64,000 bases of DNA from Lysinibacillus fusiformis (GCA_030027265.1 JASENG010000005.1:181368-245367); one strand, 5' to 3'; positions 1 through 9,287 are shown, numbered from the stretch's first letter. Notes: generated by a model from the letters alone, not told the origin. A program made the numbers and translations.

Positions 1-594
1 GTCGACCGGAAGCCCGGATAAATATGTTTTTGCCCCTGCTTTAATGGCAAGAAGGCTAACAAAAAGTCCAATTATACCAGGCCCTTGAACTAATACTGTC
101 TTCCCGTTTAAATCTTCATTTAGCCGTTTATGAGCATGAATCGCGATGGTTAAAGGTTCTACTAAACTGGCAAGATGTAAATCAATCTCGTCGGGCAGAA
201 CGTCAATATACTTTTCTTGAACTTTAAAATACTCTGATAATCCGCCATCAAAATGCAGACCAAGCACTTTGTTCTCTTTACATAGTGAATAATTGCCTCT
301 TTTGCAGGACTCGCATCTATTGCAATAATTCATGGCTTGAACAACTACATTTTTCCCAATTAGGTTTCGGGATAGATTAGAACCTACATCTACAACCTGT
401 GCAGTCACTTCATGACCTAAAGAGACATCTTTTTTAACAAATTCATACCCTGCCGAAAAATTATAAGCATGAAGATCACTTCCGCAAACTCCACAAGCGA
501 TTGTTTTTAAGAGGACTTCATTTTCATCAAGCTCTGGAATGGTTTGCTCCACAATCTGAATCGTTTTTGGACCTGTTAACTGTGATTTTTTCAT
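1..594 (-). CDS. Zinc-dependent medium-chain alcohol dehydrogenase, 3' end cut by window
   Basis: The first 198 codons are open from an ATG at 594, preceded by an AGGTGA ribosome site, to the window edge. Residues 34-39 read CGVCGSD and a GHE motif follows near residue 61, the catalytic zinc ligands of the family. A cluster CNRCESCKRGNYSLC near residues 91-105 supplies the four structural-zinc cysteines. The Rossmann start (VLVQGPGIIGL) lies near the cut. This is the threonine/sorbitol-dehydrogenase-like branch that oxidises secondary alcohols with NAD(P). It is the last visible gene of the operon, 13 bp after livF, so it probably acts on the imported substrate or its product. The exact substrate is unknown. 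Confidence 0.85.
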   Translation of the reverse strand, partial: MKKSQLTGPKTIQIVEQTIPELDENEVLLKTIACGVCGSDLHAYNFSAGYEFVKKDVSLGHEVTAQVVDVGSNLSRNLIGKNVVVQAMNYCNRCESCKRGNYSLCKENKVLGLHFDGGLSEYFKVQEKYIDVLPDEIDLHLASLVEPLTIAIHAHKRLNEDLNGKTVLVQGPGIIGLFVSLLAIKAGAKTYLSGLPVD

Positions 595-607
595 CTTATC
601 ACCTCAC

Positions 608-1312
608 CTAAATTCCTAAGTAGGCTTTCTTTAAATGTGGGTCTTCCGCTAATTCTTTCGCTTCACCTTCGATGGCAACACGGCCATTTTCCAAAACGTA
701 AGCAAAATCGGCAATGGCTAACGATTGTTTCACATTCTGTTCTACCAACATGATCGTGATTCCCTCATTTTTAATGCTGCTTAATGTTCGGAGCAGTTCT
801 TGAACAAGGATTGGCGCTAAGCCCAATGATAATTCATCGATAATCAGCAGCTTCGGTTCGCTCATTAATCCCCTGCCAATTGCACACATTTGCTGTTGAC
901 CGCCACTCATATCTCCAGCAAGCTGTGATTTCCGTTCTTCTAGAATAGGGAACATATCATAGACACGTCTTAAATTTGCTTTTAAATTTTTTCTTGCACG
1001 TTTTGAATAGGCACCCAGAAGCAAGTTCTCCTCTATTGTCATAAAGTTGAATAGCTTACGGCCCTCCGGCACTTGCACAATACCTAGATCAACAATTTCA
1101 TGGGGGGCCATTTTTGTAATGTCTTTCCCATGAAATGAAATTGCCCCGCTTTTCGTTTTGTTGATGCCTGATATGGCGTTGATAGTGCTCGATTTACCAG
1201 CAGCATTTGCCCCTAGCAAAGCAACGATTTTTCCTTCAGGTATTTCTAGAGATAAATCCCATAACACTTGAATTTCACCATATGAAAGATTAATATTTTC
1301 TAGTTTAAGCAT
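608..1312 (-). CDS. livF: Branched-chain-type ABC importer ATPase LivF
   Basis: This is the second ATPase of a LivFGMHJ-type importer. The Walker A is GANAAGKSS near residues 34-42, where Ala replaces the usual Gly. The signature is MSGGQQQ and Walker B is LLIIDELSLGLAP, with DEL instead of the commoner DEP. I chose the ATG at 1312 because GGAGGTG sits just upstream; an in-frame extension to 1330 has no such site. The start overlaps the end of livG by 8 bp, so the two are translationally coupled. LivF dimerises with LivG on the cytoplasmic face of LivH/LivM. The solute imported is not shown by the sequence. Confidence 0.9.
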   Translation of the reverse strand: MLKLENINLSYGEIQVLWDLSLEIPEGKIVALLGANAAGKSSTINAISGINKTKSGAISFHGKDITKMAPHEIVDLGIVQVPEGRKLFNFMTIEENLLLGAYSKRARKNLKANLRRVYDMFPILEERKSQLAGDMSGGQQQMCAIGRGLMSEPKLLIIDELSLGLAPILVQELLRTLSSIKNEGITIMLVEQNVKQSLAIADFAYVLENGRVAIEGEAKELAEDPHLKKAYLGI

Positions 1313-2027
1313 AGGACACCTCCTCACCAAGATACGCTTTGATTACTTCTGGGTTGTTTGAAATTTCTTTCGGTGTCCCTTCAGCAATTTTCACGCCGTG
1401 ATGCACTACAACAATACGATCACAGGTAGTCATTACCACTTCCATCAAGTGTTCGATAATGACAATCGTTATGCCCGAAGCTCTTAACTCCGTGATTAGT
1501 GGCAAGATTTCTTTTACCTCAGTAGGATTTAAACCTGCCATAACTTCATCCAGCAATAATAGCTTAGGTTCCGTAGCCAATGCTTTTGCAACTTCTAGTC
1601 TTTTTTTATCTGCTAATGTTAAACTATTGCCGATTTGATTTCGTTTTTCATATAGACCTACTCTTTTTAGCACTTTTAGACTGTTCTCAACAGCTTTCTC
1701 ACGGCTATTATGACGATTGAAGGCACCAACCATTACATTTTCCAGTACGGAGATTCCGCCAAATGGTTTCACAACTTGATATGTGCGGCCAATCCCCTTT
1801 TGACATAGGAGGTAAGCTTTTTGATTTGTAATATTTTCTCCATTAAACTCAATCGTTCCAGAAGTAACGGGTAAGGAACCGGATATCAGATTAAATAATG
1901 TTGTTTTTCCAGCACCATTAGGACCGATAACCCCTACAATTTCTCCTTCTTCCACATGAAAAGAGGCACCATTAACAGCCTTAACCCCTCGGAAATGTTT
2001 TGAAACATCATTTACTTTCAAGATCAT
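1305..2027 (-). CDS. livG: Branched-chain-type ABC importer ATPase LivG
   Basis: First ATPase of the importer, 240 residues, near the family's usual 250. Walker A GPNGAGKTT lies at about residues 36-44. The LivG-specific Q-loop region GIGRTYQVVKPF is followed by Walker B LLLLDEVMAGLNP and the H-loop EHLMEVV. The ATG at 2027 follows GAGGTGGTGACC and overlaps the end of livM by 20 bp. It couples ATP hydrolysis to transport with LivF and the permeases LivH and LivM. The operon lies beside oxidoreductases rather than amino-acid genes, so the substrate may not be leucine, isoleucine or valine. Confidence 0.92.
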   Translation of the reverse strand: MILKVNDVSKHFRGVKAVNGASFHVEEGEIVGVIGPNGAGKTTLFNLISGSLPVTSGTIEFNGENITNQKAYLLCQKGIGRTYQVVKPFGGISVLENVMVGAFNRHNSREKAVENSLKVLKRVGLYEKRNQIGNSLTLADKKRLEVAKALATEPKLLLLDEVMAGLNPTEVKEILPLITELRASGITIVIIEHLMEVVMTTCDRIVVVHHGVKIAEGTPKEISNNPEVIKAYLGEEVSYA

Positions 2028-3009
2028 AGTTGGTCACCACCTCGTCATCAGGCTTTTGTTTCTTTTTAAAGACTCGTTCCCACAGTCTTTTTAGAATAGG
2101 GAATAAGCCATTTGGTGTTAAAATCACGATAATAATAAGCAAGACACCATAGATAAAGAAATTCATTCCGTGAATATCCGGGAAAGATGCTCGCAAGATT
2201 TCATTTAAAGGAATGATAATAAATGCTCCTAAAATCGGTCCATATATCGTTCCGACACCACCAATAATGGCAATTAGTGCTATTTCATTGGAAATATTCG
2301 CGTGCAATACCGACTCTGGTTCAAAGAACAAATTGAATTGTGCATAAAATACACCCGCTAAACCTGTAATCCCCGTGCTGATTACCATTGCTAACATTTT
2401 ATATTTGTTCGTATTAATCCCTAACGTTTGAGCAGCATCTTCATCTTCTCGAATCGCTTTCAAATAATAGCCAATTTTGTTGCGATCGATCCAAATCACT
2501 AAAAGTGTTGTTAATACAAGAAGCCCGAGTATTAACCAGTAATAATACTCATACTCTCTAAAAATCAAATTAGCAAAGCTAGGTTCATATTTAATGTTCA
2601 ATCCCATCGAGCCATTTGTTAAGTCGCGCCAGAATAATGTTAAATGTCTTACTACTTCTGCAAATGCAATGGTTCCCAATGTAAAGAATGGACCTCTTAG
2701 TTTAAACGTTGGAATCCCGATTAAAAGACCTGCCAGCACACAAACCACAATCGCTACCAGCATCCCTAACCACGGCGATAAACCAAAGTTTAAATAAAGG
2801 AGTGTGGATGTGTAAGCACCAAGACCAAAGAATAGCGCATGGCCTAGAGACAATTGCCCGGCATATCCGCCCAAAATATTCCATCCACTTGCAATGGTTG
2901 CATAAAGCAAAATCATAATGAGAATATTTAACATAAATCGATCATTCGAAACCAGTGGATATACTGCTGCTATGATTAACAAAATAATGGGCAATAAATG
3001 TTTTTTCAT
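2008..3009 (-). CDS. livM: Branched-chain-type ABC importer permease LivM
   Basis: A 333-residue polytopic membrane protein of the LivM family. Family landmarks are GWNILGGYAGQLSLGHA near residues 42-58, the coupling-helix region YYLKAIREDEDAAQTLGIN near 181-199 and the GGVGTIYGPILGAF stretch near 251-264. The charged C-terminal tail (KRLWERVFKKKQK) is cytoplasmic. The ATG shares one base with the livH stop codon (TAATG) and follows GAGGTGG, so translation is coupled. It forms the membrane pore together with LivH. Confidence 0.92.
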   Translation of the reverse strand: MKKHLLPIILLIIAAVYPLVSNDRFMLNILIMILLYATIASGWNILGGYAGQLSLGHALFFGLGAYTSTLLYLNFGLSPWLGMLVAIVVCVLAGLLIGIPTFKLRGPFFTLGTIAFAEVVRHLTLFWRDLTNGSMGLNIKYEPSFANLIFREYEYYYWLILGLLVLTTLLVIWIDRNKIGYYLKAIREDEDAAQTLGINTNKYKMLAMVISTGITGLAGVFYAQFNLFFEPESVLHANISNEIALIAIIGGVGTIYGPILGAFIIIPLNEILRASFPDIHGMNFFIYGVLLIIIVILTPNGLFPILKRLWERVFKKKQKPDDEVVTNYDLESK

Positions 3010-3890
3010 TATAATCCCACCTCTTCTGAGCCCTTGCCTCGACTAAATATTCCAGAAGGTTTAACAAGCAATACTAAAATGAAAATGATGAAGTATACCA
3101 CTTCTTTTAATCCAGGCGAGAAAAGTACACCTGCAAGGGACTCAATGACACCAATCAGCAATCCTCCATAGAAAGCGCCGAACATATTGCCCATACCGCC
3201 TAAAACCACGACAACAAATGCGATAAGAACAAAGGAGGCACCCAGTGTTGGATATACGGAATAGATTGGCATTAGCATCGATCCAGCTAAACCTACTAAT
3301 GCAGTTCCTATCCCAAAGGCCAATAAATAGATTCGTTTTACATTGATCCCCACTAGGTAAGCGGCTTGCCTTTGCATTGAGACCGCACGAATCGCACGAC
3401 CGACCATCGTATTTTGCAAGAATAGATACAATAAAACGACGATTGCGATGACTACGATAAATGCGATTAATCTAGGCACACTAATCGCAATGCCAAATAG
3501 ATTAATAGTACTCATTTGATAAGGTGTTGATACCGACATGTAGTTTGCATTAAAAATCATTAACGCCAGATTTTGAAGTACGATAGATAAACCAAGTGTT
3601 ACAAAGATTTTTGTAGAGGCAGGTTTATCTAAAATTGGTTCAATTAAACCTTTTTGCGTCACTATTCCGAGCAAGAATAGTAATACGACGACTAGTATGG
3701 CAGAGGCATATGGATCTAACCCAGCCCATGCGTAGAATATAAAGCTTAAATACATTGCGATCATCAAGAATTCGCCATGTGCAAAGTTAATAATTCGAAC
3801 AACGCCTAAAATCATGTTCAAACCCATACTTATAAGGGCATATATCCCACCCAACAAAATACCGGAAATGATGGTTTGAATAATCATCAT
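3009..3890 (-). CDS. livH: Branched-chain-type ABC importer permease LivH
   Basis: A 293-residue polytopic membrane protein of the LivH family. It opens with the characteristic GILLGGIYALISMGLNMILG near residues 10-29 and carries NFAHGEFLMI near 35-44. The coupling-helix segment GRAIRAVSMQRQAAYLVGIN lies near 168-187 and the GGMGNMFGAFYGG loop near 231-243. A strong GGAGGTGATTCACCT precedes the ATG. It lies 24 bp after the binding-protein gene and leads directly into livM. It is the partner permease of LivM. Confidence 0.92.
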   Translation of the reverse strand: MMIIQTIISGILLGGIYALISMGLNMILGVVRIINFAHGEFLMIAMYLSFIFYAWAGLDPYASAILVVVLLFLLGIVTQKGLIEPILDKPASTKIFVTLGLSIVLQNLALMIFNANYMSVSTPYQMSTINLFGIAISVPRLIAFIVVIAIVVLLYLFLQNTMVGRAIRAVSMQRQAAYLVGINVKRIYLLAFGIGTALVGLAGSMLMPIYSVYPTLGASFVLIAFVVVVLGGMGNMFGAFYGGLLIGVIESLAGVLFSPGLKEVVYFIIFILVLLVKPSGIFSRGKGSEEVGL

Positions 3891-3914
3891 AGGTGAATCA
3901 CCTCCAAGGATCAG

Positions 3915-5135
3915 TTATTCTCCAAATACTGGCTCTGTAACAGATACATCCGCTGGCCAAACAGTCACTAATTCACCGTCAATCCATTGCCCCATATAAG
4001 GCTCACTTAACGTGTTTTGTCCAGAAGCAGGGTCGAATTCAACACCCCAACCTGTTGCTGTAGTTCCTTTTTCAATTTTAATATTCATGGCTGCTTCCCT
4101 TACTTTTTCAACATCAGTAGATCCCGCTTCTTCAATAGCTTGAAGTACTACCTTCATGCCCATATAGTTTGATAAGGAGTGTCCCGATCTTGGCGCTTCA
4201 CCATACTCTTCTTCATACATTGCTACAAAGTCTTCCAAACCTGGTGTGTATTCTGTGTTGATGGCATATTGAGGGAAATCCATATTAAAGATTCCATTTG
4301 CCAAATCTCCAACTGATTTTTGGTAATCCACTAATGTGTGACCTCCGCCAGATCCTAAGAACACTGGTAAATCATATCCAAGTTCTTCCGCCTGTTTACT
4401 GATTAAAATCGCGTCATTAATATATGAAACCGCAATGATTACATCAGGTTGTGCTTCCTTTAGGTTTAAAATAACAGAACTTAAATCATTTGAACTAGAA
4501 GCATATCCTTGTACAGTCACGACTTCCATACCTTCTGTTTCAGCTAATTTCTTTGCTTCTTCCGCAATCGTCGTTCCATACGAAGAGTCTTCATGAGCAA
4601 TAGCTAATTTAATCTCTTCAGTAGATTTACCTAATTGTTTTGTTACAACCTCTTTAATAAATTCGATATGTTGGACAGAGAAGCTAGACGCCGGTGGATT
4701 TACTCGAATAACAGATTGATAATTACGATCTGTTACATTATCGGCTACCGCCCCTAATTCCCAATATAAAGCACCATTACGCTCTGCTACTTCAGTTGCA
4801 GCGTATGAAATACCACTTGAATAAGAACCAACTAATAGATTGATCCCCTCTTTGTTGATCAAACGTGTTGCCTCTGATTGTGCAGCATCTGCATCTACAG
4901 CATCACTGTTCTCAAGTACAATTTTCTTCCCATCAATTCCACCGTTCTCATTCGCTTCTTTGACTGCTAATTCAACACCACGATAGCTTTCACTACCAAG
5001 CAAAGCTAAGTTACCAGTAACAGGAAATACTGTACCGATTTTAATTTCATCTGCAGATTCACTTGAAGATCCACTGCACCCCGCTAAAACTAAAGAAATA
5101 CATAGCCCCAAAATTAATAACCAATTTCTTTTCAT
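3915..5135 (-). CDS. livJ: ABC importer substrate-binding lipoprotein, LivJ/LivK type
   Basis: The product has a lipoprotein signal peptide: charged MKRN, hydrophobic LLILGLCISLVLAGC, with lipobox LAGC followed by a Ser-rich linker. The mature part (IKIGTVFPVTGNLALLGSESYRG) is a periplasmic-binding-protein type I fold of the amide/branched-chain amino acid class. I chose ATG 5135, spaced 8 nt after AGGGGAG; a GTG at 5144 in the same frame overlaps that site. It captures the solute outside the membrane and delivers it to LivHM. It is the first transporter gene in the operon, after the SDR. Confidence 0.9.
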   Translation of the reverse strand: MKRNWLLILGLCISLVLAGCSGSSSESADEIKIGTVFPVTGNLALLGSESYRGVELAVKEANENGGIDGKKIVLENSDAVDADAAQSEATRLINKEGINLLVGSYSSGISYAATEVAERNGALYWELGAVADNVTDRNYQSVIRVNPPASSFSVQHIEFIKEVVTKQLGKSTEEIKLAIAHEDSSYGTTIAEEAKKLAETEGMEVVTVQGYASSSNDLSSVILNLKEAQPDVIIAVSYINDAILISKQAEELGYDLPVFLGSGGGHTLVDYQKSVGDLANGIFNMDFPQYAINTEYTPGLEDFVAMYEEEYGEAPRSGHSLSNYMGMKVVLQAIEEAGSTDVEKVREAAMNIKIEKGTTATGWGVEFDPASGQNTLSEPYMGQWIDGELVTVWPADVSVTEPVFGE

Positions 5136-5161
5136 ACATCCCACTCCCCTTTTTTATCTAA

Positions 5162-5917
5162 TTAACTAATTAACCATCCACCATCAACATAAATCGTTTG
5201 ACCTGTAATATAATTGGAAGCACCGGAAGCCAAAAATACGGCTGCCCCTTTTAAATCATCCGGATCTCCAATTTTCTTTAAGGGAATACGCGACATCATC
5301 CAAGCTACTTTTTCTTCATCTTTAAATAAAGGCATTGTGAGCTCAGTTTTAAAATATCCAGGTCCTATGGCGTTCACATTGATGCCGCTTTCTGCAAATT
5401 CAACAGCAAGCGCTTTAGTAAATTGAGAAATTGCTCCCTTGCTTGCTACGTATGCCGCCATATTGGGTAAGCCAATTTCACTTGTTAATGAAGCAATATT
5501 TATGATTTTTCCATAGTTATTTTTTTGCATATAAGGAATGACCACTTGCGATACTTGATACACGCTTTTTAAATTCGTATTCACAACCTGATCCCAATCA
5601 TCTTCCGGGAAATCTAAAAATGAGTGTCTCTTATTTACTCCGGCTGCATTGATCAAAATATCGACCGAACCATTTTCTTCATATAATCTATCAACAAAAG
5701 CCTGGAAATCTGCACGATTCATAATATCCAGAGCCTGATAAGTGCAATTTCCACCAGAACTATTAATCTCAGTTGCTGTTTTTTCTAATTCACTTTCTGT
5801 TCGGCTAATAATCGCTACTTTTGCACCTGCTTCTGAAAGTGCTTGTGTCATTGCTTTACCTAACCCACGACTTCCCCCGGTAATAATCGCCGTCTTTCCT
5901 TCTAAATTAAATAACAA
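5162..5917 (-). CDS. Short-chain dehydrogenase/reductase
   Basis: A classical SDR of about 251 residues. The nucleotide-binding motif TGGSRGLG lies near residues 12-19, NAAG near 89-92, and the catalytic Ser, Tyr and Lys appear as IASLTSE and YVASKGA. The family end motif ITGQTIYVDGGW is intact. The best start is TTG 5917, eight nt after GAGGTGA, one base past the stop of the iron alcohol dehydrogenase gene. The sequence resembles gluconate 5-dehydrogenase or 3-oxoacyl-ACP-reductase-like enzymes, but the substrate is unknown. It probably oxidises or reduces an intermediate in the pathway encoded by this operon. Confidence 0.88.
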   Translation of the reverse strand: MLFNLEGKTAIITGGSRGLGKAMTQALSEAGAKVAIISRTESELEKTATEINSSGGNCTYQALDIMNRADFQAFVDRLYEENGSVDILINAAGVNKRHSFLDFPEDDWDQVVNTNLKSVYQVSQVVIPYMQKNNYGKIINIASLTSEIGLPNMAAYVASKGAISQFTKALAVEFAESGINVNAIGPGYFKTELTMPLFKDEEKVAWMMSRIPLKKIGDPDDLKGAAVFLASGASNYITGQTIYVDGGWLIS

Positions 5918-5918
5918 T

Positions 5919-7082
5919 TTAATAGTCACCTCGAATCGTTTTGATGTATAACTCTTCAATATCATTTGCTTTAGTTACTCTTGGATTGACTAAAATATTT
6001 CCACTTAGCATTGCATCAACTGTTAGTTCTTTTACTTTTTCCTCTTCAACTCCAAATAATCGGAAGTCAGTTGGCAAGCCAATATCGATTGCTAATTCTC
6101 TTACTGCATCAGCTGCTGCTCGAGCACTCTCAAACAAGCTTAACCCTTCAATATTTACGCCAAGATCATTTGCAATGTCGGTAAATAATTCTGGAGCAGC
6201 AAAGCTATTGTATTTCATCACATATGGAATAATTACTGCATTCGCAACGCCATGTGCCACTCCATATACGGCACTAATTGGATGACTCATGGCATGGCAA
6301 TTTCCTAGTCTAGTATTATTAAAAGCTAAACCGGCTAACAAACTTCCCATCAGCATTTCTTCTCTCGCAGTTCGATCTTCACCGTTATATACTGCAATGC
6401 GCAGATATTTCCCAATTTTTCTCATTGCTTCTCTTGCTAAGGCTTTAGTTATATCGTTTGCTGCTTTTGATGTATAAGACTCAATAGCATGTACTAAAGC
6501 ATCTAAACCTGTTGCTGCAGTAATAGAAGGCGGTAAACCCAGTGTTAATGTTGGATCTAAAATGGCCCATTTTGCTGCTAAGTTCAATCCGCCAACTGTG
6601 AGCTTATATTTTCTGGCTTCATCTGTAATGACAGTAAAATTAGTTACTTCACTAGCTGTACCGGCTGTTGTTGGAATGGCGATTAGAGGCGATAAATTTT
6701 CTTTAAATTTACCGATTCCTTCATAATCTGTAATTGCCCCCCCATTCGTTGCTAAAAGCGCTACTGCCTTTGCAACATCTAATGGACTACCGCCGCCAAC
6801 TCCAATGACAACATCTATATTTTGTTGTTTAAAAAGCTCGTAAGCCTCTTCACAATTCGCTACTGTTGGATTTGGCAACGTACCATCATAAATGGTAATG
6901 TCAGCGTTTTCAATTTTCTTGGAAACCTGATCGATAATTCCTGCATTTCTTATCCCCTTATCAGTTACAATCAGCACATTGTGGAAACCATTTGTTTCAA
7001 GAATAGAATTCAAATTATTAAGAGAACCATAGCCAAAAGAAACACTTGTTAAAATATTGAATATTCCGATATTAGGATTCAT
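5919..7082 (-). CDS. Iron-containing alcohol dehydrogenase (type III)
   Basis: A full-length 387-residue Fe-ADH. The NAD-binding GGGSPLDVAKA lies near residues 97-107 and the TTAGTASEVTNFTVI block near 137-151. The metal-binding histidines appear in NCHAMSHPISAVYGVAHGVANA near 260-281. The family covers butanol, lactaldehyde, 4-hydroxybutyrate and hydroxyacid-oxoacid transhydrogenases. The gene starts 4 bp after the lhgO-like stop and leads into the SDR gene. The coupling suggests steps of one pathway. Which alcohol it oxidises cannot be read from the sequence. Confidence 0.9.
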   Translation of the reverse strand: MNPNIGIFNILTSVSFGYGSLNNLNSILETNGFHNVLIVTDKGIRNAGIIDQVSKKIENADITIYDGTLPNPTVANCEEAYELFKQQNIDVVIGVGGGSPLDVAKAVALLATNGGAITDYEGIGKFKENLSPLIAIPTTAGTASEVTNFTVITDEARKYKLTVGGLNLAAKWAILDPTLTLGLPPSITAATGLDALVHAIESYTSKAANDITKALAREAMRKIGKYLRIAVYNGEDRTAREEMLMGSLLAGLAFNNTRLGNCHAMSHPISAVYGVAHGVANAVIIPYVMKYNSFAAPELFTDIANDLGVNIEGLSLFESARAAADAVRELAIDIGLPTDFRLFGVEEEKVKELTVDAMLSGNILVNPRVTKANDIEELYIKTIRGDY

Positions 7083-7086
7083 AATT

Positions 7087-8277
7087 TTACACCCACTCTT
7101 TTATTCTATTTACAATTTCTTTGCCTATCTCGATTGAAGCAGTGGCTGCCGGGGATGGTGCATTACAAACATGTACAGTGCGTTTTCCTGTTACGATAAA
7201 GAAATCATCCACCATTGCTCCATCTTTGCGAATCGCTTGTGCCCTTACACCGGCAGGCGCTTCAATTAAATCGTTTTCATTTAATTCAGGGATAAGCCTT
7301 TGCAAGCTTTCTGTAAATCGTTTTTTACTGAAAGAACGTTTGTATTCCTCTAATCCTTCCCCGATAAACCCTCTTGCCATTTTCCATAACCCGCTATATG
7401 TTAGAAAGCTAGCTAACTCTGCAATGTTAATATCCGTTTTTTTATAGCCTTCTTTTTTCCAGCTTAGGACGGCATTCGGACCGGCATCCACTTCCCCATC
7501 TATCATTCTAGTAAAGTGAACGCCTAAAAATGGAAAGTCTGGATTAGGTACCGGATAGATTAAATTTTTTACCAAATGGCGTTTTTCCGGTTTCAATTTG
7601 TAATATTCACCTCTGAAGGGGATGATCCTCATATCTGTGATATACCCTGACTTTTTGGCAATATCATCGCTTTGTAAACCGCCGCAATTAATCAATGCTT
7701 TCGATTCGTAATATTGATCGCCTACTCTAATCGTAACGGAATCGTTCTTTTCAATAATCTCTTCCACCTTTGAACCGAGATGAATTTCTCCACCATTGTC
7801 CCGTATAATATCTGCGAACTTCTCGCTGACTTGCTTGTAATTCACAATACCTGCCTGCGGAACATGGATGGCAGACAATCCATTGACATGCGGTTCATAT
7901 TCAGGGATTTCTTCTCTTTCCAGCTTTTTTATTGCCAGGCCATTTTCCAAACCACGTTTATATAAGTTTTCTAATAAAGGAATCTCTTTTTCTTCCGTGG
8001 CAACTATTAGTTTTCCGCAAATATCATGGTCGATATCATGCTCTTTACAAAAGCTAACCATGGATTGGCTTCCAGCTCGTGCAAACTTTGCTTTATAGCT
8101 GCCTGGTTTATAATAGATTCCAGAGTGAATCACACCGCTATTATGGCCAGTTTGGTGATGGGCAAGTTCCTTTTCTTTCTCAAATACGGCAATTTTTGCA
8201 TTCGGGAATTCATTTGATAACTGTACCCCTGTTGAAAGTCCAACAATGCCGCCCCCAACGATTACAAAGTCGAACAT
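7087..8277 (-). CDS. lhgO: L-2-hydroxyglutarate oxidase-like FAD enzyme
   Basis: A FAD-dependent oxidoreductase of the DAO/LhgO family, about 396 residues. The dinucleotide motif VIVGGGIVGLSTG starts at residue 4. The LhgO-type block HHQTGHNSGVIHSGIYYKPG lies near residues 39-58. LhgO oxidises L-2-hydroxyglutarate to 2-oxoglutarate at the membrane, passing electrons to quinone; related enzymes use other 2-hydroxy acids. The ATG at 8277 is one base past the GntR gene's stop and follows GGGGGA; an ATG at 8289 lacks spacing to a ribosome site. It is directly controlled with the regulator and is the likely first catabolic enzyme. Confidence 0.85.
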   Translation of the reverse strand: MFDFVIVGGGIVGLSTGVQLSNEFPNAKIAVFEKEKELAHHQTGHNSGVIHSGIYYKPGSYKAKFARAGSQSMVSFCKEHDIDHDICGKLIVATEEKEIPLLENLYKRGLENGLAIKKLEREEIPEYEPHVNGLSAIHVPQAGIVNYKQVSEKFADIIRDNGGEIHLGSKVEEIIEKNDSVTIRVGDQYYESKALINCGGLQSDDIAKKSGYITDMRIIPFRGEYYKLKPEKRHLVKNLIYPVPNPDFPFLGVHFTRMIDGEVDAGPNAVLSWKKEGYKKTDINIAELASFLTYSGLWKMARGFIGEGLEEYKRSFSKKRFTESLQRLIPELNENDLIEAPAGVRAQAIRKDGAMVDDFFIVTGKRTVHVCNAPSPAATASIEIGKEIVNRIKEWV

Positions 8278-8278
8278 A

Positions 8279-8917
8279 TTATCCCCCATTCCTAGTTTTC
8301 AAGTAGTTGATTACATTATTTTTTGTTCGGTGCACATGATATTCGATTGCAGCTTGTAATTCCTCAGGATCACTGATAAAAATCGCTTCTATAATCCTAC
8401 GGTGCTCATCCTGAATTGAAAATCTTTGCTTTATTAATAAATCTGGTGCCATAGAAGCAGTTGCCAACTGAGCAACAATTCTCTCACCACGTTTCCAAGT
8501 AGTCTTTTCTCTTAGTTGATAATGAAAAATCTCATGAAGTTCAGCATATCTGTCATGCTGATCTGTATTAACCGCCTCGAGCATTGCTTCAAATGTTTCT
8601 TTTATCTTTTCTTTATCTTCCATTGTCATATTTGGCAACGCTTTCAAAATCACCTTACTTTCCAGGTAACTGCGAATGCAGTATAACTCTTCTAAATCTT
8701 CGACAGTTAATGCCCGAACAATTGCCCCCTTATGTGGAACAATCGATACTAGTCCTTCACTTTCCAATTTGGATAAAGCTTCTCTCACAGGAATACGGCT
8801 CACATTTAATCGTTTCGCCCACTCCTCCTGAACAATATGTTCTCCTGGCTTCAATGTACCGTCCAGAATAGCACTTCGAAGTTCATTAATGACCAAATTT
8901 GCACTTGTTTTACTCAT
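8279..8917 (-). CDS. GntR-family regulator, FCD (FadR C-terminal) subfamily
   Basis: The N-terminal winged helix spans about residues 5-70, with EEWAKRLNVSRIPVREALSKL as the recognition region. An all-helical FCD ligand domain follows, with metal or ligand residues in HEIFHYQLRE near residue 120 and EEHRRIIEA-type histidines later (DEHRRIIEA). FCD regulators usually sense small organic acids and repress their own operon. It heads the minus-strand operon and lies just downstream of two inverted TTGGATACAA-type sites. I used ATG 8917; a GTG at 8929 is in frame. Autoregulation is inferred from this position. Confidence 0.88.
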   Translation of the reverse strand: MSKTSANLVINELRSAILDGTLKPGEHIVQEEWAKRLNVSRIPVREALSKLESEGLVSIVPHKGAIVRALTVEDLEELYCIRSYLESKVILKALPNMTMEDKEKIKETFEAMLEAVNTDQHDRYAELHEIFHYQLREKTTWKRGERIVAQLATASMAPDLLIKQRFSIQDEHRRIIEAIFISDPEELQAAIEYHVHRTKNNVINYLKTRNGG

Positions 8918-8942
8918 AAGACCAAACACCCAATTTCTTTGA

Positions 8943-9015
8943 TTGGATACAAAAAATCTACTTAAGTAATGATATTTTCTTAGAAACTCGTTATTTTCGT
9001 CAATATTGTATCCAA
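8943..9015 (-). promoter_or_regulatory. Candidate GntR operator pair flanking the operon promoter
   Basis: TTGGATACAA at 8943-8952 and its exact reverse complement TTGTATCCAA at 9006-9015 are 53 bp apart. Each is itself dyadic (TTG-N4-CAA), like FCD-GntR operators. A TTGACG -35-like hexamer on the minus strand at 9003-8998 abuts the upstream copy. A related TTGTATACAC occurs at 9363-9372. The layout suggests repression with looping or two-site binding by the adjacent regulator. Confidence 0.6.
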
Positions 9016-9227
9016 CCTAAATGTATTTGATTTAAAATATAAAGTCAATGCTATTTTTATAATTTTCTAAATTATCTGAATATAATTTATTTTAATATAA
9101 TTAATTTTGAAGGTACCTATTTTATGTTTCTCATTTGAATGATTTCAGATTTTGAATTCCCCCCCTAATTTATTGTGCTGAAAAGTTTATTGTTGGCAAA
9201 ATTATGATTTTCACAGGAGGAATTTTA

Positions 9228-9287
9228 TTGCTGAATAGTTTATTAGTATATATAAAAATGAAGAAAAATTTTCTAACGATTTTTTAA
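9228..9287 (+). other. Possible 19-codon micro-ORF in a 700-bp AT-rich gap
   Basis: The stretch 9016-9614 holds no recognisable gene. Within it, CAGGAGG is followed at good spacing by TTG 9228 and 19 sense codons ending at TAA 9287. The peptide (MLNSLLVYIKMKKNFLTIF) is hydrophobic and basic. No promoter, terminator or homologue is recognised, so it may be chance. A partial direct repeat, ATGCAGTTCATC, occurs twice at about 9544 and 9596. Confidence 0.2.
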
